Shown here: piece after piece, positions 47,818 through 59,930 of the stretch | Layout: each line of letters begins with the position of its first letter | Position numbering within the stretch: position 1 is the first letter of the stretch | NCBI RefSeq assembly: GCF_005239225.2 | Contig: NC_133287.1 | Span: 2,647,493 to 2,711,492, forward strand | Origin: Populus alba | Lineage: Eukaryota > Streptophyta > Magnoliopsida > Malpighiales > Salicaceae | Length of the DNA: 64,000 nt | Direction of reading: 5' to 3' | Notes under the pieces: generated by a model | Seen by the model: the letters and a program-made list of their open reading frames with translations, nothing else | Told to the model about the DNA's origin: nothing | Database searches by the model: none | Program-made: the position numbers and the translations under genes

Positions 47818-50504
47818 ATGACTACTGCTAATGGAAAAATTGATGCTCCTACTCCAACAAGACCTGGGGTTTGTGTCAATATTTCTTTGCTTGCCTAATC
47901 ATGGGATAGTGAATTTCTTACAATCAATGAAGTTAAAAATGATTCTGACTCTTTCTGTGATGGCCAGGGAAAAGCTAAAGGAATTGTAGTTTGCTGGTTT
48001 CTTGGACTAGGGTCTCTAATCTCATGGAACAGTATGCTGACCATAGGAGATTACTACTATACTTTGTTCCCGGTAGGTTTCTCATAAACATTAATTCACT
48101 AATTAATTTTTGAAAATTGCATAAGTTATACCTCCTTGTTCTTAAGAGTATGGTAGCGTTTAAGGTTTTGAGATTCATTGTTTAAACACTCATCGAGCCT
48201 AAACAAGGTAATATGGTCACTTGGAGTAGCAAAACTATCTATTTGATGATCCTTTTCTTCGTGTTTGAAGAAATACCATCCTTCAAGGGTGCTTACCCTT
48301 GTTTATCAACCATTTGCAATCGGAACAATGGCAATACTGGCATATAACGAGGCAAAGATCAATACTAGAAAGCGGAACATAGCCGGTTACATACTCTTTA
48401 CTACAAGTACTCTAATGCTTATGGTTGTAAGTAACATGAACAACTCCTATCTATTATGGTTTAATTTATTTCCCATCAATTTCAATTCATGACTCATTGA
48501 TTCTGATAATCGTGACAGGTGGATTTGGCCACATCAGGAAGAGGAGGCGTTGGACCTTTTATTGGTATATGTGCAATTGTTGCTGCTTTTGGAGTTGCAG
48601 ATGCTCATGTTCAAGGTGGGATGGTTGGAGACATGGCTTTCATGTGTCCAGAATTCATGCAGGTTAGATTCTTGGAATTCGTTTTCAATTGATCTTACAC
48701 TCTAAAATGCAAAGAACTTTGCATCTTACCACACCTTGGATGTCTTTTCCTGCAGTCTTTCTTTGCTGGGTTGGCTGCATCAGGAGCTCTGACCTCTGGT
48801 CTGAGATTGATCACAAAAGCAGCATTTGATAAATCTAAAAATGGTCCTCGCAAGGGAGTTAGTATGTCACTTTTCTTTGAGCAACAGAGAAACTTGCTAT
48901 CTTATACTGTTATTTCTTTTATTGATCAGCTGGAATTTCTACTCGACACTTACACTGGTCATATGACTACAATTAGAAGAGTTGACCCTTCTCCTATGCT
49001 GTTGTGGTTTGTAGTCTCATAGTGATTAGTTTGTAATTCCTGAAAATGGAACTAGGCCTTTAGCAGAAAAAGTAAAAGGAGAATAAACAAGTTATATAAC
49101 TTGAGCAGAATAAAAATAATAGCCACACAACTTCAGATCAGTTGGCAAATCCGATTCGATTTTTTTCTCAGGGCTTCTCGTTTTGTGCTGCAGACTTGAT
49201 TGATGAGTGTTTCTTGATTGCCAATGTTTGCAGTGCTATTTCTAGGAATTTCCACTTTCGCGGAGTTCCTATGCGTGTTGCTGTATGCATATCTCTTTCC
49301 TAAACTGCCAATAGTGAAGTACTACCGCTCAAAGGCAGCCTCTGAAGGATCAAAGACTGTTTCAGCTGATCTTGCTGCTGCTGGCATCCAAACACCAGCA
49401 GACCATCAAGTATTTCCACATTTTTTTAAAAAAATTTTCTTTGGTGTTCATTTTCTTGAAAAGATGACCATTATTTCTCATATTGCATGCTGCTCAAGGA
49501 TAAGTTCCATGCCCTTGTCTAAAATTTATTTTATTCCGTTCTTGCAGGCTTCTGATGTTGCCAAATCTCCGGAGCGATTAAGCAACAAACAACTATTGTT
49601 CCAGAACATAGATTATGCACTTGACCTATATTTGATATACGTGCTGACATTGTCGATTTTCCCGGGATTCTTGTATGAAAATACTGGTGAACACCAGTTG
49701 GGAACATGGTAAGTTCTCATTTGTCAAGCAAGATTCATTGCCATTGGGGACTGGTTAATCTGTAGCACTTGAAGTGATGCTGCATAAGAAGAGGATGGTA
49801 TTTTTTTCCCATCTTGTTAAAACAACTGCAGTACCATTAATGTCTTCTACGTGGCATGTCATTTCTGTTTGATACTCCTAGGTGCATCCATTGTACTTTT
49901 CTAGAACTGCATTTTGAGTTTCCTTTCTGATTTTTTAATGAAAGACCTCTACACGTCCAAACTTTGATCATGTTATGCTAGAAAATTCATGATTTGATCT
50001 ATAAATTTCTCGCTTATCATGATCAATGATGTTTCAGGTACCCTCTTGTGCTAATTGCAATGTACAATGTGCTGGATCTCATCTCAAGATACCTCCCCCT
50101 TGTTCCATGGTTGAAGTTGGAGTCCAGAAAGGGCCTCATGATTGCAATTCTCTCTCGTTTCCTACTCGTTCCTGCATTCTACTTCACTGCGAAGTATGGT
50201 GATCAAGGATGGATGATCTTTCTCGTTTCTTTCTTGGGACTAACAAATGGCTACCTCACTGTCTGTGTCCTAACAATTGCACCAAGAGGCTACAAGGTTG
50301 GTTACCAAATACCATGATTTTCAGTGCTTCAAATGCAATATCTTTGTTTTGCTTACACATGACGATCTGTTGATGGCTTTGGTTTTGCAGGGGCCTGAGG
50401 CAAATGCGTTGGGCAATTTACTTGTGCTATGGTTATTGGGTGGCATATTTTCAGGGGTTTCCCTCGATTGGCTTTGGCTTATAGGCAAAAAGAATGCCTT
50501 CTAG
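47818..50504 (+). CDS. ENT3: Equilibrative nucleoside transporter, ENT3-like (copy A)
   Basis: Integral membrane carrier of nucleosides (SLC29/ENT family), expected at the plasma membrane. Nine exons: 47818-47868, 47968-48072, 48271-48426, 48519-48662, 48756-48861, 49234-49409, 49548-49708, 50038-50296 and 50391-50504, giving 423 residues, close to Arabidopsis ENT3. Family segments: VVCWFLGLGSLISWNSMLTI (TM1), YHPSRVLTLVYQPFA, ADAHVQGGMVGD, FFAGLAASGALTSGLRL, LPIVKYYRSKAASEGSKTV, then LTLSIFPGFLYE, LISRYLPLV, FLGLTNGYLTVCVLT, and the terminal GPEANALGNLLVLWLLGG and DWLWLIGKK. The exon 5 donor is GTATGT at 48862 (giving the VMLFLGIS junction). TGTAG just before GGGCTAGCC suggests a 5' UTR intron. 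Neighbours at 52.3, 56.1 and 61.3 kb are paralogues, so this is a tandem cluster. Confidence 0.94.
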
Positions 50505-51040
50505 AGAGCCAAATCTATCTGCAACTGGTAAAGAAAGTCGGTTCCTTTCCATCGATGCTATGTTGATATCCGATGCTAGCCATTCCTCAATTTGTCACAG
50601 CCACAAAGTCACCTGCCAAAAACCAGACATTAGGATGGTGGTAGTGATTTATCAAGGAATTTGATTACTGCTCTGTTAGTTCTAAGCAGGTTTTAGCTAA
50701 CATGTCTCAATGTTGAACCACATCTAAATAGCAAGCGTAATTATGAAATTATATTTAGAGATTAATTATGATATTGTTTTATTTTACATGTAGCTATTTC
50801 TCGTTCTGTTTAATAATGAACCAGCTTACTCAAAGCATGTTCCGAGTCGGTTTTTTTAGAACGAAAATGGATATTAACTTAGTTAAATTTAAGTGATACA
50901 ATAAATGATTTGCTATTTGAATAACCAAACCAACCCCATGCAAGACCCAACAAAGTCAACTCAAATTAGTATGAAAAACCACTTTGAACATGGATGCATG
51001 TAATATCTACGCACATATAATATCAATAAAAGAAGATACC
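50505..51040. other. 3' flank of ENT copy A
   Basis: 50505-50730 is the probable 3' UTR and flank, and is duplicated downstream of relic copy B (ACATTAGGATGGT is shared). The rest is AT-rich. Confidence 0.7.
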
Positions 51041-51595
51041 GTATCAAGATCAGCACATAAAAGAAGTGATGGGCTCTCCTTCCTTCTTTATCTTTGAAGA
51101 GAGCTGTATTATGGTCAGCAAAGCAATCTCCATCTGTATTAAAATGTACTGCAAAGCAACTTTATAGGTTTAATTTAACTAGTCAAACTCTATATTTATT
51201 TCTTAGATATCATCATTTAAATCTTATAAACATCATGGATCACTGAAATCTTACATGGTTGTTAATTTCAGGACCGTAAAATTGATCAAAATATACACAA
51301 ACTAATCTGAACATCTACGTTTATATATATAAAAAAAAAAGTAAAAAAAGAAGAAGACTGCAGAGTTAAAGCAAATTAATATGGCAATGTTGCTTTGCTT
51401 TTTCCCTTGAAGATTCCTTAAAAAAGCTATGAAAGATGATAAAGGGAATCCAAAGAATCTTGATCGCTTTCAGATCTTTTATCGTGGAGTTCATGTTGCC
51501 GGAGCAAAGTTCACTGTATCCATTGCAAAGTTGATAGGTTTGACCTGCGCACACCCCATTATTTGCTCTTAGCACTGAACAAAAATTCTGAATTT
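51041..51595 (+). pseudogene. Unidentified coding relic, right member of the inverted pair
   Basis: Matches the reverse complement of 47240-47578 from TATCAAGATCAGCACATAAA onward. A foreign stretch (about 51165-51355) interrupts it. The frame yields SLKRAVLWSAKQ, then KGNPKNLDRFQIF and AKFTVSIAKLIGL. Extra stops and short shifts relative to the left copy show decay. Function unknown. It lies between ENT copy A and relic copy B. Confidence 0.5.
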
Positions 51596-52071
51596 AAGCA
51601 ATCTCTAAGGTACCGTTGGACACGAAAAAAAGTTTTAAGCTGGTTTAAAACAAGCGTTTTAATTAACAATGATATTAAAGATATTAATAATGTTATATTC
51701 TCATATGAGTTTAAAATTAATAGAGTTAATAAATATATTTATTTAAAAACACTGATAGATTTTATATCATTACTTGTTTCTCTATGAATAATATGCTAAT
51801 TTTAAAAAATAATAATCATATAATAAAGTCTGTTAAAAAAATATTAATTAACATGTTTAACATAAAAAACTTGAATGTTATAAATATCATATAAGAAATA
51901 TAGATTTTCAAGATATTTAATATTTTGCTAATGTCTCAATTTTATTATATTAAAAAAATGATCAATAAATTTTTTATAAATAATAATAATACTGTTAAAA
52001 TACCAATTAATATAAATCTACATCTATTCAAGCCGTTTACAATTCATAACATATATTAGACTTTCAACTAC
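51596..52071. other. AT-rich spacer
   Basis: Very AT-rich (51640-52060), with no gene or recognisable element. ENT similarity in this part could not be found. Confidence 0.5.
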
Positions 52072-52294
52072 TCAAATATATATATATATATATATATTGG
52101 TAACCCGGGTGTCCGGACCAACTTTGCGTACACCACAACTAATCCCTGGGCTCACTGAACATCCTGCAAGCCCAGTGAACATATAAGGCACCGCGGGGGT
52201 GACAGACGTACACAAGTGGAGCTTGAACCCTGGTGTGAAGGAAAGGAACAAGTCCCTTTAACCACTAGGCTACAACCCCATGTGTCAAATATAT
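52072..52294 (-). mobile_element. tRNA-derived SINE, copy 3 (minus), with (TA)n tail and target duplication
   Basis: On the minus strand the head reads TAGCCTAGTGGTTAAAGGG (A-box-like) and GGTTCAAGCTCC (B-box-like); the tail GTACGCAAAGTTGGTCCGGA runs into (TA)n at 52077-52098. TCAAATATAT flanks both ends (52072-52081 and 52285-52294). It sits in what was intron 8 of the ENT relic, just before its terminal exon. Confidence 0.85.
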
Positions 52295-53120
52295 TTGTTT
52301 TGCTTCCACGTGACAATCTATTGATGGTTTTGCAGGGGCCTGAGGCAAATGCTGTGGTCACTTTACTTGTGCTATGATTATTGGGTGGCGTTGTTTTCAG
52401 GGGGTTGCCCTTGATCGGCTCTGGCTTATAGAGGTAAATATCAAAAAAATTCATTTTAATTTAAAAATTTATTATTTTATATTTAATTTTAATAAAATAA
52501 ATATGAATAGTAAGATTTAAATTTGAAACCACTTAATTATTAAGGTTTTGATACTATATCAAAAAACTATCTTAATCTAATAACTTAAACTTGTTAAGTA
52601 AAGTCTTATGATATAATTTATATTATTTTTTAACAGTAAAAAAAAAAAAATGCCTTCTAAAGAGCCAAATCCATCTGCAACTGATAGAAGAAAAAGAAGA
52701 AAACGCTGACAATGACAATGATAACGATGAAAAAAGTGGTTCCTTTCAATTGATACAATGGTTATATTCTATGGTAGTCGTTCCTTAATTTGTGATAGCA
52801 ACGAAGTGTGTTTGGTAATGTGGTAGCGGTTGCTTTTTAAATAGCCTTTTTGTGCCGAAATACATGTCAATGATTTTTTTTTTTTTTTAAAAAAAATTAT
52901 TTTTGACATCAGCACATCAAAACAATTCAAAAAGTACAAACCGCACTTAATTTTAACAAATTTTTTTTTTAAAAAATTTAATAAAATACAGGTTGAAACG
53001 CAGAGCCAAACGATCTCTAAGTCACATGCCAAGAGCCATAGACATTAGGATGGTACTGATTTGTGAACGAATTTGATTATTGCTCTGTTAGCAGTTATAA
53101 GCATGATTTAGCTAACAAGT
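52285..53120 (+). pseudogene. ENT relic (copy B): terminal exon and 3' flank only
   Basis: TTTGTTTTGCTTCC..GTTTTGCAG followed by GGGCCTGAGGCAAATGCTG reproduces the end of intron 8 and exon 9 of copy A. The exon has a TGG-to-TGA stop (CTATGATTATTGG) and an extra G in TCAGGGGGTTG. It is split at about 52438 by a foreign AT-rich stretch before AATGCCTTCTAAAGAGCC resumes at about 52650. The copied 3' flank is split again by the MITE at 52807-53018 and continues to about 53120. Exons 1-8 are absent. Confidence 0.85.
52807..53018. mobile_element. MITE-like repeat (family A, copy 2) with boundaries fixed by a paralogue
   Basis: Copy A's 3' flank reads CACAAAGTCACCTGCC uninterrupted. Here AACGAAG, then 212 bp beginning TGTGTTTGGTAATGTGGTAG and ending AACGATCTCT, then AAGTCACATGCC. 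The insertion is thus exactly bounded, with AAG as the likely duplication. Shares TTTGTGCCGAAATACATGTC with the copy at 20687. Confidence 0.75.
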
Positions 53121-55219
53121 CTTCAAGTTAATCCGTGTGATCTCTGATTGATTGAATTAAATCCATGTCAACTCAAATAATTTTATTTTTTATTATCTAA
53201 AATGATATAATTTGTGATAAATTTATATTGATTTATTTATAATTCGGATGTTAAACCAAATCAGATCAATATGTATGATTTTGTGTTAAGGTATATAATA
53301 AGGAAAATATTTGTGTATTTCAAGCCAACAATGTTTCTCTACAATCAGAGCATTTATTTATTGATCATGAAATATATGAACGAGTGTATTTGATATTATG
53401 TTTTGAAAGTGTTTTTAAAAAAAAAATTTTTTTTTGTATTTATTTTCTTTAAATTAATATATATTTTAATGTTTTTATATCATTTTGATGTGTTAATGTC
53501 AAAAATATTTTTTTAAAACAAAAAAAAATTATTATTTTAATATATTTTAAAATGAAAAGCACTTAAAAAAACAATTAATACTACATTTTTGAATACACAC
53601 AGAGTGTGAAATATGAATAGTAAACAAATAAAAAAAGTAGAATAAATAGAAAGCCATAATTCATAAACTAAAATTAGATTCTTGGACATATTTTTAGAGG
53701 AAGATTTTCAGAAAAGAAAATTTAAGTATGAGCACTCCAATTACGATTAAAATCAATGTAATGAAGTTCATAGGATACATTTAATTTGGTACTTCCGGCG
53801 GAAAGGAACCATCAACTATAATAATATCAAGAATTTTCTGGTTTTGGGCCTTTAGGTTTTCTGGTCACAGGCCTGGAATTGAAATTCCACCACCTGTCTC
53901 GTTTTCTTGGGTTTTCTGGTCAGGCTCTCGAGGGATTTGGGTATTGGGTTGGGATTTTTCGTAAGACCTTTTGTTTTTTGTTTTCATTTAAGGGCTTTAA
54001 GGAATTTCGATCTTAGCATGGATTATTTTGGGCTTTTTACAATTTGAGTACTGTTATATTTTATCATGAGATTTTTTTTTTTAATATTACTCTACGAGAA
54101 CGAGTTTTTTTTTTTTTTTTTTATTGTATAATACTTTACTGTTCATATTTTATTCATTACTGTATCGTGTATTTTTTTTTAATTTTATCCTTAAAATTGT
54201 TTTTTGACGATTTAATCTAATTAAAGACCAATTAATTTTGATTTTTTTTAATGAAAAGCGTGAGTTTTTTTTTATTATTTCTCACACACCAATCTCTTGA
54301 TTTTTCAAGTTTTATTTTTTGGTATCATTAATGACTTTTTATTTATTTATTTATTCACACATATAGTTTTCGATTTATTTGATTACATGTATGGATATTT
54401 TTTATATATTTAAAATTAGATATTTTAAACTAAAAAATGCATTAAAAAAACCTGTATATATAATTTTTTATAGGAAATAAAAATGTTTGATTCGCGGCAG
54501 AGCGCATGTAACATAACTAGTTGAGTACTATTTGACTGGTATAAAAAATAACCAAAATAATATATATATTATTTTAATTTCAATTTTCTTCTCATTTTAA
54601 TTTATGATAACATTTCTTTGATCAAGAGTTTAAAGGTAGTTTTGAAGCCCTGTATCCCTTAAGGAGGTACTCTGTCTTTTGTTTTTCTTTTTACACTTAT
54701 AAAATGTCTAATTTCCTACACTATCCTTCTATAAGTTCATAGTGTTGTACGTTTGGAAACTACTGAATTGGGGAAGTTTACGTCTTTTTGCTGAACGCTG
54801 GTTAATTATACATATTTTTAAGTGTAGGAAGTGTTGTAGTTTTTATGTTTTTTTTTTACTTGAAAAAAAATTAAATTGTTGTTTTTTTAATGATTTTAAT
54901 GTGTTAATTTAAAAATTAAAAAGAAATATTTTAAAAAATAAAATTACTTTTAAAAATCACATCTTACCATAATATGAAAACACACTTATCTTTCAAAGTA
55001 CGGTTTATGCATATAAGCCAGTTCGAAGCAGCATGGTTCTTAATTGATTCAAGCTCCGAGTACCGATTCTGTCTCTTTCTAAGTTTGAGATACACTCAAT
55101 CGCATTGACACATGATTTTAATTCATTCATTCATGTTTTATTTATTTGTTTTATTTTTGGGTTTTGCTTAGAAGCAACATCCAATTCACGAATTGACTTG
55201 TGAATATACAATTCATGCA

Positions 55220-55251
<32 letters not shown>

Positions 55252-56092
55252 AAATCAATCTTATCTCATTATTACAATCACTACTTACCCTCTTGTTTTT
55301 GGGGATGGAATGGGGACTGCAACTGCATAGTAATGGGAGCTGATAATTGGCCATGTCCCTTTGGACTTTTATGTTTTTTTTTTTTTTATATATATTATAG
55401 TTGATATTCAAGCTAGTTTATGTGTTACTTTTAACTAATTTTAGAGGTTATAAAGTTAATAACTATATAAACTTTTAATGACTCTAAATTTTATAAATTT
55501 AAATTAATAAGTTTTTAAAAAATAAATTTAAAATCTATCCAATTCAGCTATATTTTCATGCCTTTTATATTCCTGAAATGCTAGCCAGGCTAAAAGAGGC
55601 ACTGTTGACGAATCTACATCGCTTTCAAATCTTTGAAGAATGGGACGTGTATTATATATATCAGGACTTTGTGTTTTTTTTTTTTTTTTATATATAATAT
55701 TAAGGAAAATTGTTCGTGGTGCCTGCTGTCTTGAAGAAAAGAAAAACTTGTTGGTGAATGCCACAACTTGTGTTAAACGTTTTTAGATCAATTATCTATC
55801 ACACCCTTTCCTTCAATTGCCAGATTAGTTAGAAAAACAAATTTAATAAATTATGCAATAATTATTGGAGCTATCTTGTTTCTTGCATGTGATTCATTCA
55901 GATAGTCAAAGTGATCAACACTGTCTTGAAACCCCAGAGTTTAGATTTGTTTTCTTGATCATCTGCTAGAATTCAAGATTGGGAAGTTAAGTTTGGTCAT
56001 GCTTCTCTGCTCCAGGAAACATGGTAAGTTGATCATGTTTGTTTCTTTTGAACATTGACTGATTCCTGGTATCCAGTAATTAAGGGCTCGTC
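53121..56092. other. Spacer between ENT relic and ENT copy C
   Basis: AT-rich. 54050-54370 has many poly(T) runs and a repeat-like end (GCGGCAGAGCGCATGTAACA at about 54495). (ATT)n lies at about 55219-55247. 55580-55640 reads AATCTACATCGCTTTCAAAT..TTTGAAG, faintly like the coding relics at 47240 and 51041. 55900-56092 is probable leader of copy C. No complete gene. Confidence 0.5.
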
Positions 56093-58688
56093 ATGACTAT
56101 TCCTAGTGGAAGCGGGGTGCCGGCACCAATGCTTAAGGTTTGTGCTCTCAAGCTTTGTCTCAAGCTCTAAAACATGGCATTGACTCAATTTATGTGATAT
56201 TGGCCAGGGAAAACATAAAGCCATTGTAGTTTGTTGGTTTCTTGGACTTGGATCTCTTGTCTCATGGAACAGTATTCTAACCATTGAAGATTACTACTAT
56301 GATTTGTTCCCGGTAGGTATCTCACTGTTATCTTCTAGTATTTGTTTTTGAAGCTAAATTTTCTGACATTAGTTATATTCATCCTGTCTTTACTGGTGTG
56401 CTAGATTTTTCAATCCTGTTAAAGCTAGACAAGCTTATATGTTCACTTAGGAATGCATTGAAAGGGTTTGATTTTAAGGTTGACTGTTTCTTTTCTACTC
56501 TTCAAAATTTAGGGAAAATCTTCAGCAAATAGTTAACTAGATTCAGTGTAGGATAGATTTGACTTTCTATCTCGTCCATATTAGATTGTTATGCTTGCTA
56601 GTGGAGGATTAGCATATTCTTTGATTTTGTGATAACTGAGCGAAGATTGATGGTCTGACTGATCATCCATCTGAGTATTTAGTAGTTGAAGTCTTATGTC
56701 TCACCACAATCTCAATATTTTGGATGGCAAAACTGTCTATCTGACAGTGCTTTACTTTCTGTTTGAAGAAATACCATCCTTCAAGGGTACTTACTCTTGT
56801 TTATCAACCGTTTGCCCTTGGAACAATGGCGTTACTGACGTATAATGAGGCAAAGATCAATACTAGAAAGCGGAACATAGCAGGGTACATGCTCTTTACT
56901 GCAAGTACGCTGATGCTCATTGTTGTAAGTACTGCACATGTCATCTTCTCTTTTTATAGTTTACTTTGTGTCATCCAGACCATTTCATCTTTCGTTTCTG
57001 GTAATATCCGTGACAGGTGGATTTAGTCACTTCAGGGAAAGGAGGGGTTGGACCTTATATTGGTATATGTGCAGTCGTCGCTGCTTTAGGAGTTGCAGAT
57101 GCTCATGTTCAAGGTGGAATGGTTGGAGACTTGTCTTTCATGTGCCCTGAATTCGTCCAGGTAATAACACCTCGTAGAGTTCTTGTAATGTTGTTCAAGA
57201 GCTTATAACTCTATTCTGGATTTTGAAAAAATTTTCCGAAATTAAACCATGTTGTTATTTGTACTGCAGTCTTTCTTTGCTGGGCTGGCAGCATCGGGGG
57301 CTCTGACTTCTGCTTTGAGGCTACTGACGAAAGCAGTGTTTGAGAAGTCTAAAAATGGTCTACGAAAGGGAGTTAGTATGTCACATTTTCTTTGACCAAC
57401 ACGAGACTCATTGGCTTTCACTGCTCTTTCATAAATATCATTTGCAGCAGAGCTTCAGATTTTTAGGTTTACATATCTAGTCTACATGAATGTAACTGCC
57501 TTTGATGCTAGAGACTTGATTGATATATTACTTGATTACAAATTCTTGCAGTGTTATTTTTGGCAATATCTACTTTCTTGGAGTTTCTATCTGTTCTGCT
57601 GTATGCATTTCTCTTCCCTAGACTACCGATAGTGAAGTACTATCGTGCAAAGGCAGCTTCAGAAGGATCAAAGACTGTTTCAGCTGACCTTGCAGCTGCT
57701 GGCATCCTAAAACCTGAAAAACAGGAGGAGGTGCTGCATTTTCCTTTTAATGTTTCTACCTGGTCTGTTTGGTGTTGAAAGAAATTTGTTTCTGATCCTT
57801 GAGGCATATCAGTTTAGGGCACTCTTGCACGCTGCAGACGATGACAAACCCCCGGAACGGTTGAGCAACAAAGAACTATTCCTCCAAAATACAGATTATG
57901 CACTCGACCTGTTTCTCATATATGTGCTGACACTGTCGATTTTTCCGGGGTTCTTATATGAAGACACTGGTAAACACCAGTTGGGCTCATGGTAAGTGTC
58001 ATCCATGGCATAGCATAATTCATTTAAAAAGAACTTGAAAACAATTTTTCTCCCTTCTTCTTCTTCTTCAATTTCCTTGTTGTCCCGCATCAAGCAGGTG
58101 ACTGTATCCAATGCTCCTTGCTATATCCAAGCTTCAACTGCAATTTCAGTTTCCTTTCTGAGATTTCTTTCAACGCAGAATGCATACTTGGCCAAACTTG
58201 ATAACATAGAATGATCTAGAAGTAAATTCTCATGATTGGTGATTTTCCAGGTATTCTCTTGTTCTGGTTGCAGTGTTCAATGTGTGGGATCTTATATCAA
58301 GATATATTCCTCTTGTGGAATGCTTGAAGCTGGAGTCTAGAAACGGTCTCATGATCGCTAGTCTTTCTCGTTTTCTGCTCGTTCCTGCCTTCTTCTTCAC
58401 AGCAAAACATGGAGATCAGGGATGGATGATCATGCTAACCTCTTTCCTGGGATTAACAAATGGTTATCTCTCAGTTTGTGTCCTGACAGAGGCGCCAAAA
58501 GGTTACAAGGTTAGTGCATCTACATGCAATTATGCACACAATGTTCATGAAAAATGGCTGCTTAAACTGCTCTTTTGGTTCTGTAGGGACCCGAACAAAA
58601 TGCGCTGGGCAATCTGCTTGTGCTTTGCTTATTTGCTGGCATCTTTTCAGGGGTTGTCCTTGATTGGCTGTGGCTCATAGGCAAATGA
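56093..58688 (+). CDS. ENT3: Equilibrative nucleoside transporter, ENT3-like (copy C)
   Basis: Paralogue of copy A with the same nine-exon plan: 56093-56137, 56208-56312, 56769-56924, 57017-57160, 57270-57375, 57552-57730, 57813-57991, 58251-58509 and 58587-58688, giving 424 residues. It keeps VVCWFLGLGSLVSWNSILTI, ADAHVQGGMVGDLSFMCPEF, LPIVKYYRAKAASEGSKT, LTLSIFPGFLYEDTGKHQLG, GWMIMLTSFLGLTNGYLSV and a terminal DWLWLIGK. At exon 7 the expected acceptor is gone: copy A has TTGCAG/GCTTCTG, here TTGCAC/GCTGCAG. The only in-frame substitute I find is the AG at 57811-57812, which adds six residues (FRALLH) in the cytosolic loop. The AG at 57836-57837 leads to an early stop. The protein is otherwise intact; expression and true splicing are unverified. 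Confidence 0.88.
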
Positions 58689-59259
58689 TTCCTGAAGAGC
58701 TGAGTCTCTGTGCAACTGATCGAGTGAATTAGAAAGTTGATTCCTTCGCCTCAATATTGCAAGATCGGACCCATAATTATGCTAAAAGCCTTTCCTCTAT
58801 CTTATGCTAATAATTATGATATTGGTCTGTCTTGCAAGAACCACCACACCTACTTTCATGATACATAACTAAGAAAGAAAGACAAATACATCTGCAATAT
58901 GAAAACTGAAAGAAAATTAGATTTGTAAACAGTTTTCTTACATTAACCATTCTCGGATAGGACAAATCCCTTCAGATGGGCCGAATAAGATGTCTTTGCC
59001 ATAAAACTCAATCTTTCTTCCTTGAGGGTTCAAAATTTCAGTCCAATCCGGTGATTTCCCTAATTTAATCATAGATAGTGGATTATTGACCCGTGTTGTG
59101 CTATGGTTAGATTATTTTTTTTAATGTAAAAAAATATAGATATTGTTAAAATGTTTTCTAATAATAATAATAATAATAATCATAAACTCAAAATACAATA
59201 CAATATTACATGATATTATTTTCAAATATTAAGATGATAAAATATTGGATCGACTCAGG
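58689..59259. other. 3' flank of ENT copy C
   Basis: 3' UTR and AT-rich DNA; (AAT)n at about 59160-59181. No gene seen. Confidence 0.6.
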
Positions 59260-59570
59260 TTAATTGTTAAATTTATAACTTGAGTCATGACAACATGATA
59301 ACCCTATAAAAAATAAATCAAAATAAATTATGAAATTCAAATTCTAAACATTTTAATGTTGAGGGATTACAAACCCCAATATCCAACCATATTGGTTGTC
59401 ATTTTTTTAAAATATTGATACAATGATATATTAGATTGTATTTTTTTTTAAAATACTAGATGATGACATGTTAGATCAATTTGATTAACATGTTAAATAT
59501 ACAACTTGAGTCATGAGACCGTGATAACCCTTTAGAAAATAAATAAATTAAAAATTAAAAATAATTCCCA
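59260..59570. repeat. Two more units of the AT-rich tandem family
   Basis: AACTTGAGTCATGACAACAT..GATAACCCTATAAAAAATAAA and AACTTGAGTCATGAGACCGT..GATAACCC are two units. The first continues into AATGTTGAGGGATT. Both match the phrases of the block at 26560-27830. Confidence 0.7.
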
Positions 59571-59625
59571 AAACAACTACTATTAAGTGAGTAATATTTC
59601 ATCAAATACAATAATTTAACCACAC

Positions 59626-59930
59626 TATTTATTGATTTTGTTAATATTTTGTGATCGGAGAGATGAACTTAAATTTGGATGCAGAAGCACTGATGTGAAG
59701 CCCATAATAGCAATAACTAGTCCATAGTTGGGGAGAACCAGCATGGTTCCTTGGCATTGCAAGCACGGTGGTCCGATCATTAATACCCGGTCGAGCCTCG
59801 AGGAGGCTCTGATAGAAGACATTTTGAGAAAAGTCCTTTATAGCACCCATAAGGACACAACAAAAGACGCAGCAACAATGCCAAAACATACCACTCTAGA
59901 TAACTAGTGCCATAGCCACACCCACTTCGA
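59626..59930 (-). other. Coding-like fragment, unidentified
   Basis: Less AT-rich than its surroundings. Minus-strand frames give SLLEARPGINDRTTVLAMPR or GTMLVLPNYGLVIAIMGFTS in different registers, the latter hydrophobic. No family recognised and no splice-bounded exon evident. It might be a gene relic. Confidence 0.25.
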
